From the NCBI RefSeq assembly GCF_028464065.1, contig NZ_CP116808.1, positions 2,001,501-2,065,500 of the forward strand: a DNA stretch of 64,000 nt, given 5' to 3'. This DNA comes from Saprospira sp. CCB-QB6. GTDB taxonomy: Bacteria; Bacteroidota; Bacteroidia; Chitinophagales; Saprospiraceae. Of the stretch, positions 33,869-40,652 are shown one piece after another (the first letter of the stretch is position 1; the number at the start of each line of letters is the position of its first letter). The position numbers and the translations under genes are program-made. The notes under the pieces were generated by a model, which saw only the letters and a list, made by a program, of their open reading frames with translations, was not told the origin of the DNA and made no database searches.

Positions 33869-34234
33869 TTACAAAGGCAAGATTTCTGCAGGAATTTGGT
33901 TTGTCTCAATCAAGCGTTTGGCAAAAGCCTTATGGCCGTGAGGAGCAAAAATAAACAAACGACCTTGTTTGGCGCTGCTCAGATGCGATAGCAACTTCCA
34001 TTTGTTGATAACTTGTCGCTTATCAGAAGACTTGAGCGCAATCTCAAAGTAACATTTGCGGCCCATTGAAACAGCAGTGATATCAGGAGCAATAGAGTCA
34101 TTTGTAGAGCTTTGGGTAAAAGACTTGGGGTCTTCGTATCCCTCTACAGCAGCTTTAATGTTGCTATATCCTTTTTTCTCTACCCATTCTACGGCCTTCT
34201 CGATAAATGGAATTTTTTCTTCAGCTACGGTCAT
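33869..34234 (-). CDS. Small protein of unknown function, nuclease-fold-like pattern
   Basis: 121 residues. Helix (KIPFIEKAVEWVEKKGYSNI), then APDITAVSMGRKCYFEIALKSSDK, then KWKLLSHLSSAKQGRLFIFA. The order helix - D - strand with E...K - helix - strand resembles the core of PD-(D/E)xK folds, but the E and K are not in a strict E-x-K spacing, so catalysis is doubtful. I recognise no family. A TATCTTTG box at 34391-34398 might drive it with a long leader. Confidence 0.6.
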   Translation of the reverse strand: MTVAEEKIPFIEKAVEWVEKKGYSNIKAAVEGYEDPKSFTQSSTNDSIAPDITAVSMGRKCYFEIALKSSDKRQVINKWKLLSHLSSAKQGRLFIFAPHGHKAFAKRLIETNQIPAEILPL

Positions 34235-34325
34235 GATGCTTTTGCAGTTTTGGAGGCTAATCCCTCTTGTGTACGAAACTTTTAAAAATTCTTGTTGTCT
34301 ACAGTTATATAGCTATAAAAAACAA

Positions 34326-34347
34326 AAGCCCCTTTGAAAGGGGTTAA
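34326..34347 (-). terminator. Minus-strand hairpin-T structure 1 in the 34235-34654 gap
   Basis: On the minus strand AACCCC-TTTCAAA-GGGGCTT is followed by TTGTTTTTT. It lies between the TATCTTTG box (34391) and the 33869-34234 gene, so it could attenuate that gene or end a short RNA. Confidence 0.55.
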
Positions 34348-34390
34348 TTTTCATTTTTTATTAGCGGTAATCTGTGGCTTTAAACTATAG

Positions 34391-34398
34391 CAAAGATA
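34391..34398 (-). promoter_or_regulatory. -7 box (TATCTTTG) in the 34235-34654 gap
   Basis: Exact TAnnTTTG on the minus strand, 157 bases before the gene at 34234 and about 45 bases before hairpin 34326-34347. No clear -33 box. Confidence 0.45.
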
Positions 34399-34445
34399 CG
34401 GAGAGTTCCCTTATTTTGGAAATTCTTAACGCAATCAAAATAAAA

Positions 34446-34474
34446 AAGGTCCTTGTGGACGAGACAAGGACCTT
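34446..34474 (-). terminator. Minus-strand terminator 2 in the 34235-34654 gap
   Basis: AAGGTCCTTGT and ACAAGGACCTT form a perfect 11-base stem with a 7-base loop; on the minus strand six T in a row follow. Upstream of it (34501-34523) GCTCCT pairs with AGGAGC around an 11-base loop. No ORF I would support precedes it after the flavohaemoprotein terminator. Confidence 0.75.
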
Positions 34475-34592
34475 CAACAATCATAAAACTGACGATATTC
34501 TGCTCCTATATGGACGGGAGGAGCTTTATTTGTTATTGTAAACGGCCCAAAATAAATTTTGGATGAGTACTTTTTGTAAATATTTTAAAAAA

Positions 34593-34630
34593 AAATGGAA
34601 AAGCCAATGATTTAACTGACTTTTCCATTT
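34593..34630 (-). terminator. Terminator of the flavohaemoprotein gene
   Basis: AAATGGAAAAG and CTTTTCCATTT form an 11-base stem; on the minus strand a run of nine T follows. It is 25 bases after the stop codon. Confidence 0.85.
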
Positions 34631-34654
34631 AAACAGAATTTTTTTCCGCAATAC

Positions 34655-35827
34655 TTAACTGAGCTGTAGTTGAACAGGGTTAAATTCTTCTAAGTGAATT
34701 TGTGCATCGGGAATGCCTGCTTCACGAAGCTGTTTTCTTTGGGCTTCCATGAAGCCCGCTGGGCCACAGAGGTAATAATTGGCGGCCAAACCAAAGGGCG
34801 CTGCCAAGGCTTTTTCGAGTTGCATCTGCCCGTTTTGGTCTTCATAAAAATGAATTTGCTGAAGCTCCGTTTTTAGACTGGCTAACTCTTCGGCAAAAAG
34901 CTGCTCCTGAGCCGAACGATAAGCATCCATCCAAAGAATGGGCTGCTCCGTTTTGCTTTCAATTAGGGCTTGGAGTAAGCCCCAAAGTGGACTCACGCCC
35001 ACGCCTGCGCCCAAAAATACGCTGGGTCTCGGACTTTGTTCTAGATGAAAATTACCCGCAGGCACCGTCAATTCTACTTCATCTCCAGCTTGTAGCGATT
35101 GGTGCAAGGCATTGCTCAAACGGCCCATAGGACAGCCAGCCGCCGCTTTTTGAGCCTTTACAGTAATGCGGTAATAATCGCTATTGGGCCGAGAGTTGAG
35201 GCTGTATTGCCGCGCCTGATGAAAGCCCAATTCCTTGAAGAACAAACGCAAAGAAACATATTGGCCAGGACGGTGCAAGGGGATTTGTCCCCCATCGGCT
35301 GGAGCCAAGTAAAAATGATAGACGTTGGGCGCCAACTCTTCTTTTTTGAGCAATTTGAATTTTCGCCAACCACTCCAAGCCGCATCGGGCTCTTCCGCAG
35401 CTGCATACATTTTGGCCTCCATATCAATCAATATATCCGCTAATTGCTGATAAGCCCGTCCCCAAGCCCCTAAAATAGGCGCATCATCAGGCAAATCGAG
35501 CAATTCTTGCAAGGCCCCCAACAAATGCTCCCCCACAATAGGATATTGCTCAGGCAATACCTGCAAACTGCGGTGTTTGTGCCCAATCAACTCCAATGCA
35601 GGCAACAAAACCTCTGGATGCTCAATGTGTTTGGCATAAGCCAAAACCGATAAAGCCAAACTTTTTTGCTGCTGCCCCAAAGCCTGATTGGCCAAGTTAA
35701 AGATGTTCTTGAGCTCGGGATGAGCCCCCAACATGTTTTTATAAAACAAACGAGTCAAATCTTCAGCATGCGCCTCCAAAATAGGCACAGAAGACTGAAC
35801 TAAGCGGATATCTTCCTGATTCATCAT
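34655..35827 (-). CDS. hmp: Flavohaemoprotein / nitric oxide dioxygenase
   Basis: 390 residues. Globin domain 1-140 with B10 tyrosine Y29 (LTRLFYKNML) and proximal histidine H85 (GHKHRSL). The reductase follows: FAD-binding barrel (HRPGQYVSLRLFF ... RQYSLNSRPNSDYYRITVK) and NAD domain (GAGVGVSPLWGLL, then DAYRSAQEQLF, YLCGPAGFMEAQ). It turns NO into nitrate with O2 and NAD(P)H, protecting from nitrosative stress. The Rrf2-type regulator gene lies directly upstream, separated by a terminator, and an imperfect palindrome (35845-35864) stands in the hmp leader. Start at 35827 or the next codon. Confidence 0.93.
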   Translation of the reverse strand: MMNQEDIRLVQSSVPILEAHAEDLTRLFYKNMLGAHPELKNIFNLANQALGQQQKSLALSVLAYAKHIEHPEVLLPALELIGHKHRSLQVLPEQYPIVGEHLLGALQELLDLPDDAPILGAWGRAYQQLADILIDMEAKMYAAAEEPDAAWSGWRKFKLLKKEELAPNVYHFYLAPADGGQIPLHRPGQYVSLRLFFKELGFHQARQYSLNSRPNSDYYRITVKAQKAAAGCPMGRLSNALHQSLQAGDEVELTVPAGNFHLEQSPRPSVFLGAGVGVSPLWGLLQALIESKTEQPILWMDAYRSAQEQLFAEELASLKTELQQIHFYEDQNGQMQLEKALAAPFGLAANYYLCGPAGFMEAQRKQLREAGIPDAQIHLEEFNPVQLQLS

Positions 35828-35844
35828 TTCTTATATTGTTAAAG

Positions 35845-35864
35845 GATAAAAAGATATTTTTCTC
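35845..35864. promoter_or_regulatory. Candidate Rrf2-type operator in front of hmp
   Basis: GATAAAAAGATATTTTTCTC matches its own reverse complement at 16 of 20 positions and lies 17 bases before the hmp start. The preceding TAAAGGATA also occurs upstream of the regulator gene itself (minus strand, around 36406-36414). Confidence 0.4.
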
Positions 35865-35882
35865 TCTTATTTAGACTGGATC

Positions 35883-35906
35883 AAAAAAAACCGCTAAGGC
35901 TAGCGG
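35883..35906 (-). terminator. Terminator of the rrf2 gene
   Basis: On the minus strand CCGCTA-GCCT-TAGCGG is followed by eight T residues, just after the rrf2 stop and before hmp. It implies hmp has its own promoter or depends on read-through. Confidence 0.8.
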
Positions 35907-35914
35907 CCAATTTT

Positions 35915-36352
35915 CTAGGTATCCAGAAAATAGTCTATTTTTAATAAATTGTCTCGAAAATCGCCAATGGTCTGATTTTCCAGCATTTTAGTAATTTTGT
36001 TCCGAATAAAACCAAAATCATTGTGCAAGGGGCAAGGCTTTTTGGCCGAGCATTTTTTCAACCCCATGGCACAACCCTCAAATAAACTGCGTCCATCTAT
36101 GGCCTCTACTACCTTGGCCAAACTGAGGTCCAAAGCCGATTTTTCAATGTAAAAACCACCTCCAGGTCCCTTAGTAGAAGATAAAATACCTTGTTTACTA
36201 AGGTTTTGTAAAATCTTAGCCAAAAAATGCACAGGAGAATCAATTTCTTCTGCCACTTCTTTTACTCCCACTTTGCGGCCCTCCGCAGAGGCATCGGCAA
36301 CATAAACTACCGCCCGCAAACCATATTCACAACTTTTAGAAAAAATGCCCAT
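35915..36352 (-). CDS. Rrf2 family regulator, probable NsrR-like NO sensor
   Basis: 145 residues. Winged-helix N-terminus (YGLRAVVYVADASAEG ... VKEVAEEIDSPVHFLAKILQ, KGPGGGFYI wing) and a C-x6-C-x5-C cluster (C94, C101, C107) that fits an iron-sulphur cluster as in NsrR and IscR. Placement directly before hmp makes an NO-responsive repressor the best guess. IscR-type function is less likely because no isc or suf genes are near. A complete promoter is at 36372-36403. Confidence 0.85.
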   Translation of the reverse strand: MGIFSKSCEYGLRAVVYVADASAEGRKVGVKEVAEEIDSPVHFLAKILQNLSKQGILSSTKGPGGGFYIEKSALDLSLAKVVEAIDGRSLFEGCAMGLKKCSAKKPCPLHNDFGFIRNKITKMLENQTIGDFRDNLLKIDYFLDT

Positions 36353-36371
36353 CCTTATTTTTTTGACTGCT

Positions 36372-36403
36372 CAAATCTAAAACCTTTTCTAATAAAAGAC
36401 AAA
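36372..36403 (-). promoter_or_regulatory. Promoter of rrf2, TTTG-N20-TAGATTTG
   Basis: On the minus strand TTTG (36400-36403) and TAGATTTG (36372-36379) are 20 bases apart; the start codon is 20 bases downstream, so the leader is very short. Confidence 0.75.
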
Positions 36404-36480
36404 CATATCCTTTATTTTTTTCGCTTCTTTTCGGACTACTCTCCTAACTTCCTTATCTTAGGGGCCGTTAGAAGGTAAAT

Positions 36481-36730
36481 AAGGAGGGGGCTCCCGCTTT
36501 TGGCGGGCGTTTATTCCCTTCGGTCATCGAACTGCGGCCTAAAGGCCTTGTTGTCGTTTACTTCGTCGAACTGGCGCCTCTTTGAGGCTAGTTGTCGCAG
36601 CTCGCTGCTGTTTTGGGGCCTCCCGCCTTTGGCGGGCGCTACGTTTCGCAGCTCGCTATTCGCTCGGCCCTGCGGCGGCTTTGCCGCCTTGGTCTGGCCC
36701 TTTGGGCCACTGCTGCACATCGCTAGGCCA
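36481..36730 (-). repeat. Dispersed multi-hairpin element, copy 14 (reverse, compound)
   Basis: Core 36611-36730: tail CCCGCC-TTT-GGCGGG, hairpin 2 GCGGCGGC-TTT-GCCGCC, hairpin 1 GGCCC-TTT-GGGCC. A second tail unit with three GTCGTC/GTCATCGAACTG parts and stems GCGGCC-TAAA-GGCC and GCCTC-TTT-GAGGC is joined (36481-36610). It sits between the divergent rrf2 and porX genes. Confidence 0.85.
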
Positions 36731-36793
36731 ATTGCTCCTTTCTTTCCCCATTTTCCTTTATTGGAGTTCAACAAATTAAGCCATTCCATATTT

Positions 36794-38356
36794 ATGAGTA
36801 CAATAAGAATCCTTTGGGCCGATGATGAGCAAAAATTGCTCAAGCCCCAAATCATGTTTTTAGAAAAAAAGGGCTACGAGGTCGTTCCCGTGACCAATGG
36901 CCATGATGCCATTGAAGAGATTTCTGAAAATATGGGCCATTTTGATATCGTCTTTCTAGATGAGAGTATGCCTGGCCTTACTGGCCTAGAAACCCTAGAC
37001 CGCATTAAGGAGATGGCTCCTCATCTGCCCGTTGTGATGATTACTAAAAATGAAGCAGAAGACGTAATGGAACAGGCTATTGGGTCCAAAATTAGCGATT
37101 ATCTGCTCAAACCCGTAAATCCATTGCAAGTGCTGTCTACTCTACGCAAATTGGTAGATGGCGACCGCCTAGTCCAAGAAGAAACTCGCATGAAATACCA
37201 ACAGGAGTTTCGCAATATCCTCATGGCGATTAACAATAGCATGGATGCCCACGAATGGGCCGAAGTCTATAAAAAAATCATTTATTGGGAGCTCAAGCTA
37301 GATGCCTCTAAAACGGCTAGCATGGCCGATATTTTGGCCTCGCAAAAAGACTCGGCCAATGCGGAGTTTTCTAAGTTTATCGATCGCAATTATGTGGATT
37401 GGCTCAACAATGAGCAAAATCCTCCCGTCATGTCGCATGATCTGCTCCGCTCTATGGTTTTTCCAGATGTGGACCGCAGCCGACCTACGGTTTTCCTGCT
37501 GCTCGATAATCTCCGCTTTGATCAATGGAAAATGATTGAACCCATTATTTCTCGCTATTTCAAGGTAGAAGAAGAGGATTACTTTTACAGCATTTTGCCC
37601 ACGACCACTCAATATAGCCGCAATGCTATTTTCAGTGGGATGATGCCTGGTGAAATTGCCAAACGCCATCCCGATCTTTGGCTAAATGACAACGAAAAAG
37701 GCGGCAAAAACCTACATGAAGCAGAGCTTTTGGGCCATCAAATTCAACGGGTGTTTCGCAAGCCGATTCAATATGGCTACTATAAGGTGACCAATATGGA
37801 TGGCGGCAAACATTTGGTGGATAATATCCACAACTATATCCAAAATAACGACCTCTTCTGTATTGTCTATAACTTCATCGACATGCTATCGCATGCACGG
37901 ACCGAAATGGACATCCTCAAGGAGTTGGCCGCAGATGAAAAAGCCTACCGCTCGCTCACGGTCTCTTGGTTTGAACATTCTCCACTTTGGGAGGCGCTCA
38001 AATCTATTGCCCAACAAGATGTGCAGCTCTTTATTGCCACAGATCACGGAAGTATTCGGGTGCATCAACCTTCTAAGGTGGTGGGCGACCGAGAAACCAC
38101 TACAAATCTGCGCTATAAGGTGGGCCGTAATTTACAATACGACCGCAAAGATGTCTTTGATATCCGTCGACCTGAAGATGGTAAGTTGCCTCGCCCGAAT
38201 GTGAGCTCTACCTTTATCTTTGCCAAAAACGACCGCTTTTTCTTGTATCCCAATAATTATAACCACTACAATAATTATTACAGCAATACTTTTCAGCATG
38301 GGGGAATTTCTCTAGAGGAAATCATTTGTCCCATTATCAAATTGCGTTCAAAATAA
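36794..38356 (+). CDS. porX: PorX: response regulator with PglZ domain, T9SS regulator
   Basis: 520 residues. REC domain 1-120 with acidic pair D10-D11 (ILWADDEQ), phospho-acceptor near D56 (IVFLDESMPG) and K in YLLKPVNP. A helical linker leads to a PglZ (alkaline-phosphatase-fold) domain, about 210-520, with DNLRFDQWK, TTTQYSRNAIFSGMMP and FIATDHGSIRVH as metal and nucleophile segments. PorX with the kinase PorY controls type IX secretion in other members of the phylum; porY is not in the window. The frame is open 98 codons upstream through repeat copy 14, but MSTIRILWADDE at 36794 is the family start. rnhA follows after 6 bases. Confidence 0.93.
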   Translation: MSTIRILWADDEQKLLKPQIMFLEKKGYEVVPVTNGHDAIEEISENMGHFDIVFLDESMPGLTGLETLDRIKEMAPHLPVVMITKNEAEDVMEQAIGSKISDYLLKPVNPLQVLSTLRKLVDGDRLVQEETRMKYQQEFRNILMAINNSMDAHEWAEVYKKIIYWELKLDASKTASMADILASQKDSANAEFSKFIDRNYVDWLNNEQNPPVMSHDLLRSMVFPDVDRSRPTVFLLLDNLRFDQWKMIEPIISRYFKVEEEDYFYSILPTTTQYSRNAIFSGMMPGEIAKRHPDLWLNDNEKGGKNLHEAELLGHQIQRVFRKPIQYGYYKVTNMDGGKHLVDNIHNYIQNNDLFCIVYNFIDMLSHARTEMDILKELAADEKAYRSLTVSWFEHSPLWEALKSIAQQDVQLFIATDHGSIRVHQPSKVVGDRETTTNLRYKVGRNLQYDRKDVFDIRRPEDGKLPRPNVSSTFIFAKNDRFFLYPNNYNHYNNYYSNTFQHGGISLEEIICPIIKLRSK

Positions 38357-38362
38357 GGGGAA

Positions 38363-38992
38363 ATGGCCAAGAAGAAATATTATGTCGTTTGGGAAGGCCA
38401 TGAAACGGGAATTTTTAATTCTTGGGCTGATTGCGAAGCGCAAATCAAGGGCTATCCCCAAGCAAAGTATAAAAGCTATACGAGTTTGAGCGAAGCCCAA
38501 GAAGCCTTGGCGGGAAACTATTGGGCGGCAGTAGGCAGCGGAAAAAAGAAGAGCAGCAGCCAACCTTCTACAGAGATGGAAAAGGAGGTGGTCTGGCATA
38601 GCCTTTCGGTAGATGCGGCCTGTAGTGGCAACCCTGGCGTCATGGAATACCAAGGCGTAGACACGCAGACGGGCCGTCGCATTTTTCATCAGAAGTTTGC
38701 TTTGGGGACCAACAACATTGGGGAGTTTTTGGCCCTAGTGCATGGCTTGGCCTATCTGCAAAAAGAAGAATTGCCCAATTTGCCAATTTATACTGATTCT
38801 CGAACGGCAATGAGCTGGTTGCGGAACAAAAAAGTGAAAACGAATTTGGTCCAAAATGCCAGAACCAAACAACTTTTTGTCCTCATTCAGCGGGCAGAAA
38901 ATTGGCTAAAAAACAACAGCTATGAAAATCCTATTTTGAAATGGGATACTGAAAACTGGGGCGAAATCCCCGCCGATTTTGGCCGAAAATAA
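38363..38992 (+). CDS. rnhA: Ribonuclease H with N-terminal viroplasmin domain
   Basis: 209 residues. N-terminal hybrid-binding (viroplasmin-like) domain 4-48 (KYYVVWEGHETGIFNSWADC ... YKSYTSLSEAQEAL), linker, then RNase H fold with LSVDAACSGNPG, NNIGEFLALVHGL, IYTDSRTAMSWL and a late aspartate in LKWDTENWG (D-E-D-D set). It removes RNA from RNA-DNA hybrids. It is co-transcribed with porX by spacing. Confidence 0.93.
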   Translation: MAKKKYYVVWEGHETGIFNSWADCEAQIKGYPQAKYKSYTSLSEAQEALAGNYWAAVGSGKKKSSSQPSTEMEKEVVWHSLSVDAACSGNPGVMEYQGVDTQTGRRIFHQKFALGTNNIGEFLALVHGLAYLQKEELPNLPIYTDSRTAMSWLRNKKVKTNLVQNARTKQLFVLIQRAENWLKNNSYENPILKWDTENWGEIPADFGRK

Positions 38993-39026
38993 AGGGCTTG
39001 GTCCAGAAGGGCGCGAAGCGCCCGCC

Positions 39027-39149
39027 GGCCTAGCGATGCGGCGGGGTGGCCGTAAGGCCAGACCCAGCGGGCGAAGCCGGCGCAGGGCCGAGCAGACCTG
39101 CGAGCCCCAAAGCGTAGCGCCGCAGCTTTGCTGCGGAGGCCCCAAAAAC
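39027..39149 (+). repeat. Dispersed multi-hairpin element, copy 15 (forward)
   Basis: GGGCGC-GAA-GCGCCC precedes the head GGCCTAGCGATGCGGCGGGG; hairpin 1 GGCC-GTAA-GGCC, hairpin 2 GCGGGC-GAA-GCCGGC (one mismatch), tail GCCGCAGC-TTT-GCTGCGG ending GGCCCCAAAAA, 18 bases before the TraB-family start. Confidence 0.85.
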
Positions 39150-39167
39150 AACAGAAAAAAAACATTC

Positions 39168-40112
39168 ATGCAAAACAGAACATCAGCATTATGGCTCAGT
39201 TGGAGTTTGAGCCTTCTATTTTTATTGTCTACGGCTTGCAAAACGGCCGAAAAAGTACAAATTGATCCTAGTCAGCGCCTAGAAAACTCCTTGCTTTGGG
39301 AGATCAAGGGCAAGGGCATCAAAACCTCTTATTTGTTTGGGACCATTCACATGATTGGCGAAAAAGACTATAGTTTCAGTGAAAAAGCGGAGGCGGCTTT
39401 GGATAAAAGCAAGCGCTTAGTTTTAGAAATTGATATGTCGAATATGATGCAAATGGGGATGCAAATGTTGAGCTTGGCGCCCATGCAAGATGGCAAAAAG
39501 CTAAAAGATTTGTTGCCTGCGGAAGACTATGAACTGATCAAAACCTATTTTACGGAAGAGGCGACGAATCCAGAATTGAAGATGATGCCTTTTTCGATGA
39601 TTGAGGGCTGGAAACCGATGTTGTTGCAATCATTTCTGTATCAAGATATGATTGAGGGCGCGACCAAAGCCTATGAGATGGAATTGATGGCCATGGCCAA
39701 AAAACGCAACATGAGTTTTGGGGGATTGGAGACCATTGCGGACCAAATGAATGTCTTTGAAAAGATTCCGTATAAAGATCAAGCTCAGGCTTTGTTGGAA
39801 GGCGTAAAAGGCTTGAAAAATGGCGATGAATCGGGAAAAACAGAATTTGCTCAATTGGTAGAACTCTATAAAAAAGCCGATGTAGATGGTTTGATTGAGA
39901 GCAGCAGCGAGCAGATGGAAGAAATGGAAAACTCTGAAGAAGAGCTTTTGATTAAGCGCAACAACAACTGGATTCCCCTCATCAAAGAGTTTTCTAAAAA
40001 AGAAGCTTGTTTTTATGCGGTGGGAGCGGCCCATTTGGGTGGCCCACATGGGGTTATTCGTTTATTGCGCAAAGAGGGCTATCAACTTACGCCCATTGAT
40101 ATCAAAAATTAA
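39168..40112 (+). CDS. TraB/GumN family lipoprotein-like exported protein
   Basis: 314 residues from the start at 39168, which gives a signal sequence ending LLFLLSTAC (acylated cysteine about residue 20). The body carries the TraB/GumN (Tiki-like) landmarks: SYLFGTIHMIGEKDY, KRLVLEIDMSN, GGLETIADQM and FYAVGAAHLGGPHGVIRLLR. Related proteins are membrane-associated metalloprotease-like; conserved H and E residues are present here. The frame is open upstream into repeat copy 15, which I exclude. The next gene follows after 3 bases. Confidence 0.85.
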   Translation: MQNRTSALWLSWSLSLLFLLSTACKTAEKVQIDPSQRLENSLLWEIKGKGIKTSYLFGTIHMIGEKDYSFSEKAEAALDKSKRLVLEIDMSNMMQMGMQMLSLAPMQDGKKLKDLLPAEDYELIKTYFTEEATNPELKMMPFSMIEGWKPMLLQSFLYQDMIEGATKAYEMELMAMAKKRNMSFGGLETIADQMNVFEKIPYKDQAQALLEGVKGLKNGDESGKTEFAQLVELYKKADVDGLIESSSEQMEEMENSEEELLIKRNNNWIPLIKEFSKKEACFYAVGAAHLGGPHGVIRLLRKEGYQLTPIDIKN

Positions 40113-40115
40113 GAG

Positions 40116-40574
40116 ATGAGAATTATTAAACCGCCTTATTCCTTTGAAAAAGGACCTCAGGAAAAGCTACTTTTTTTGGCGGGGAGTATAGATATGGGAA
40201 AAGCTCAAGATTGGCAATCTTGGGTGGGCTATCAACTGCTAAAAGAAGATTTGCTCATTCTGAATCCCCGCAGAGATGGTTGGGACAACAGTTGGGAACA
40301 AAGCATTGAACATCCTAAATTCAAGGCGCAGGTAGATTGGGAACTCAAGGGCTTAGAAGAGGCTGATTTTAGACTTTTTCACTTTGAGCCGCATACCCAA
40401 TCGCCAATTACCTTAATGGAATTGGGTTTGTTTGGACCAAAAAAGGGCAGCATTGTTCATTGCCCCAAAGACTTTTGGCGAAAAGGCAATGTCGATATCG
40501 TCTGCCAACGCTATGGGATTCCCCAAGTGGATAGTTTAGAGGCCGCACTCGATCAAATTCGAGCTTGGCTGTAG
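40116..40574 (+). CDS. Nucleoside 2-deoxyribosyltransferase-like protein
   Basis: 152 residues. LLFLAGSIDMGKAQDWQSWV, LILNPRRDGWDNSWEQS, QVDWELKGLEEADFRLFHFE and ITLMELGLFG make up the nucleoside 2-deoxyribosyltransferase-like (Rossmann) family with the catalytic glutamate probably in LMELG. It could hydrolyse or transfer the deoxyribose of nucleosides or nucleotides; substrate unknown. Coupled to the TraB-family gene and followed by a strong terminator. Confidence 0.8.
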   Translation: MRIIKPPYSFEKGPQEKLLFLAGSIDMGKAQDWQSWVGYQLLKEDLLILNPRRDGWDNSWEQSIEHPKFKAQVDWELKGLEEADFRLFHFEPHTQSPITLMELGLFGPKKGSIVHCPKDFWRKGNVDIVCQRYGIPQVDSLEAALDQIRAWL

Positions 40575-40579
40575 TTCTT

Positions 40580-40613
40580 AAAGGGAGGTTAAGCCTCCCT
40601 TTGGTCTTTTTTT
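40580..40613 (+). terminator. Terminator of the TraB-deoxyribosyltransferase unit
   Basis: AAAGGGAGG-TTAAG-CCTCCCTTT followed by GGTCTTTTTTT, 5 bases after the stop codon. Confidence 0.9.
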
Positions 40614-40652
40614 AGCTTGCTAAAAGTCGTATTTTCTAAAAAACAATTGCTT

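Noticed and set aside
34340-34362. 13-codon leader peptide (ATGAAAATTAACCCC...) after the TATCTTTG box
   Set aside because: It overlaps the terminator-like hairpin and has no amino-acid bias that would suggest attenuation control.
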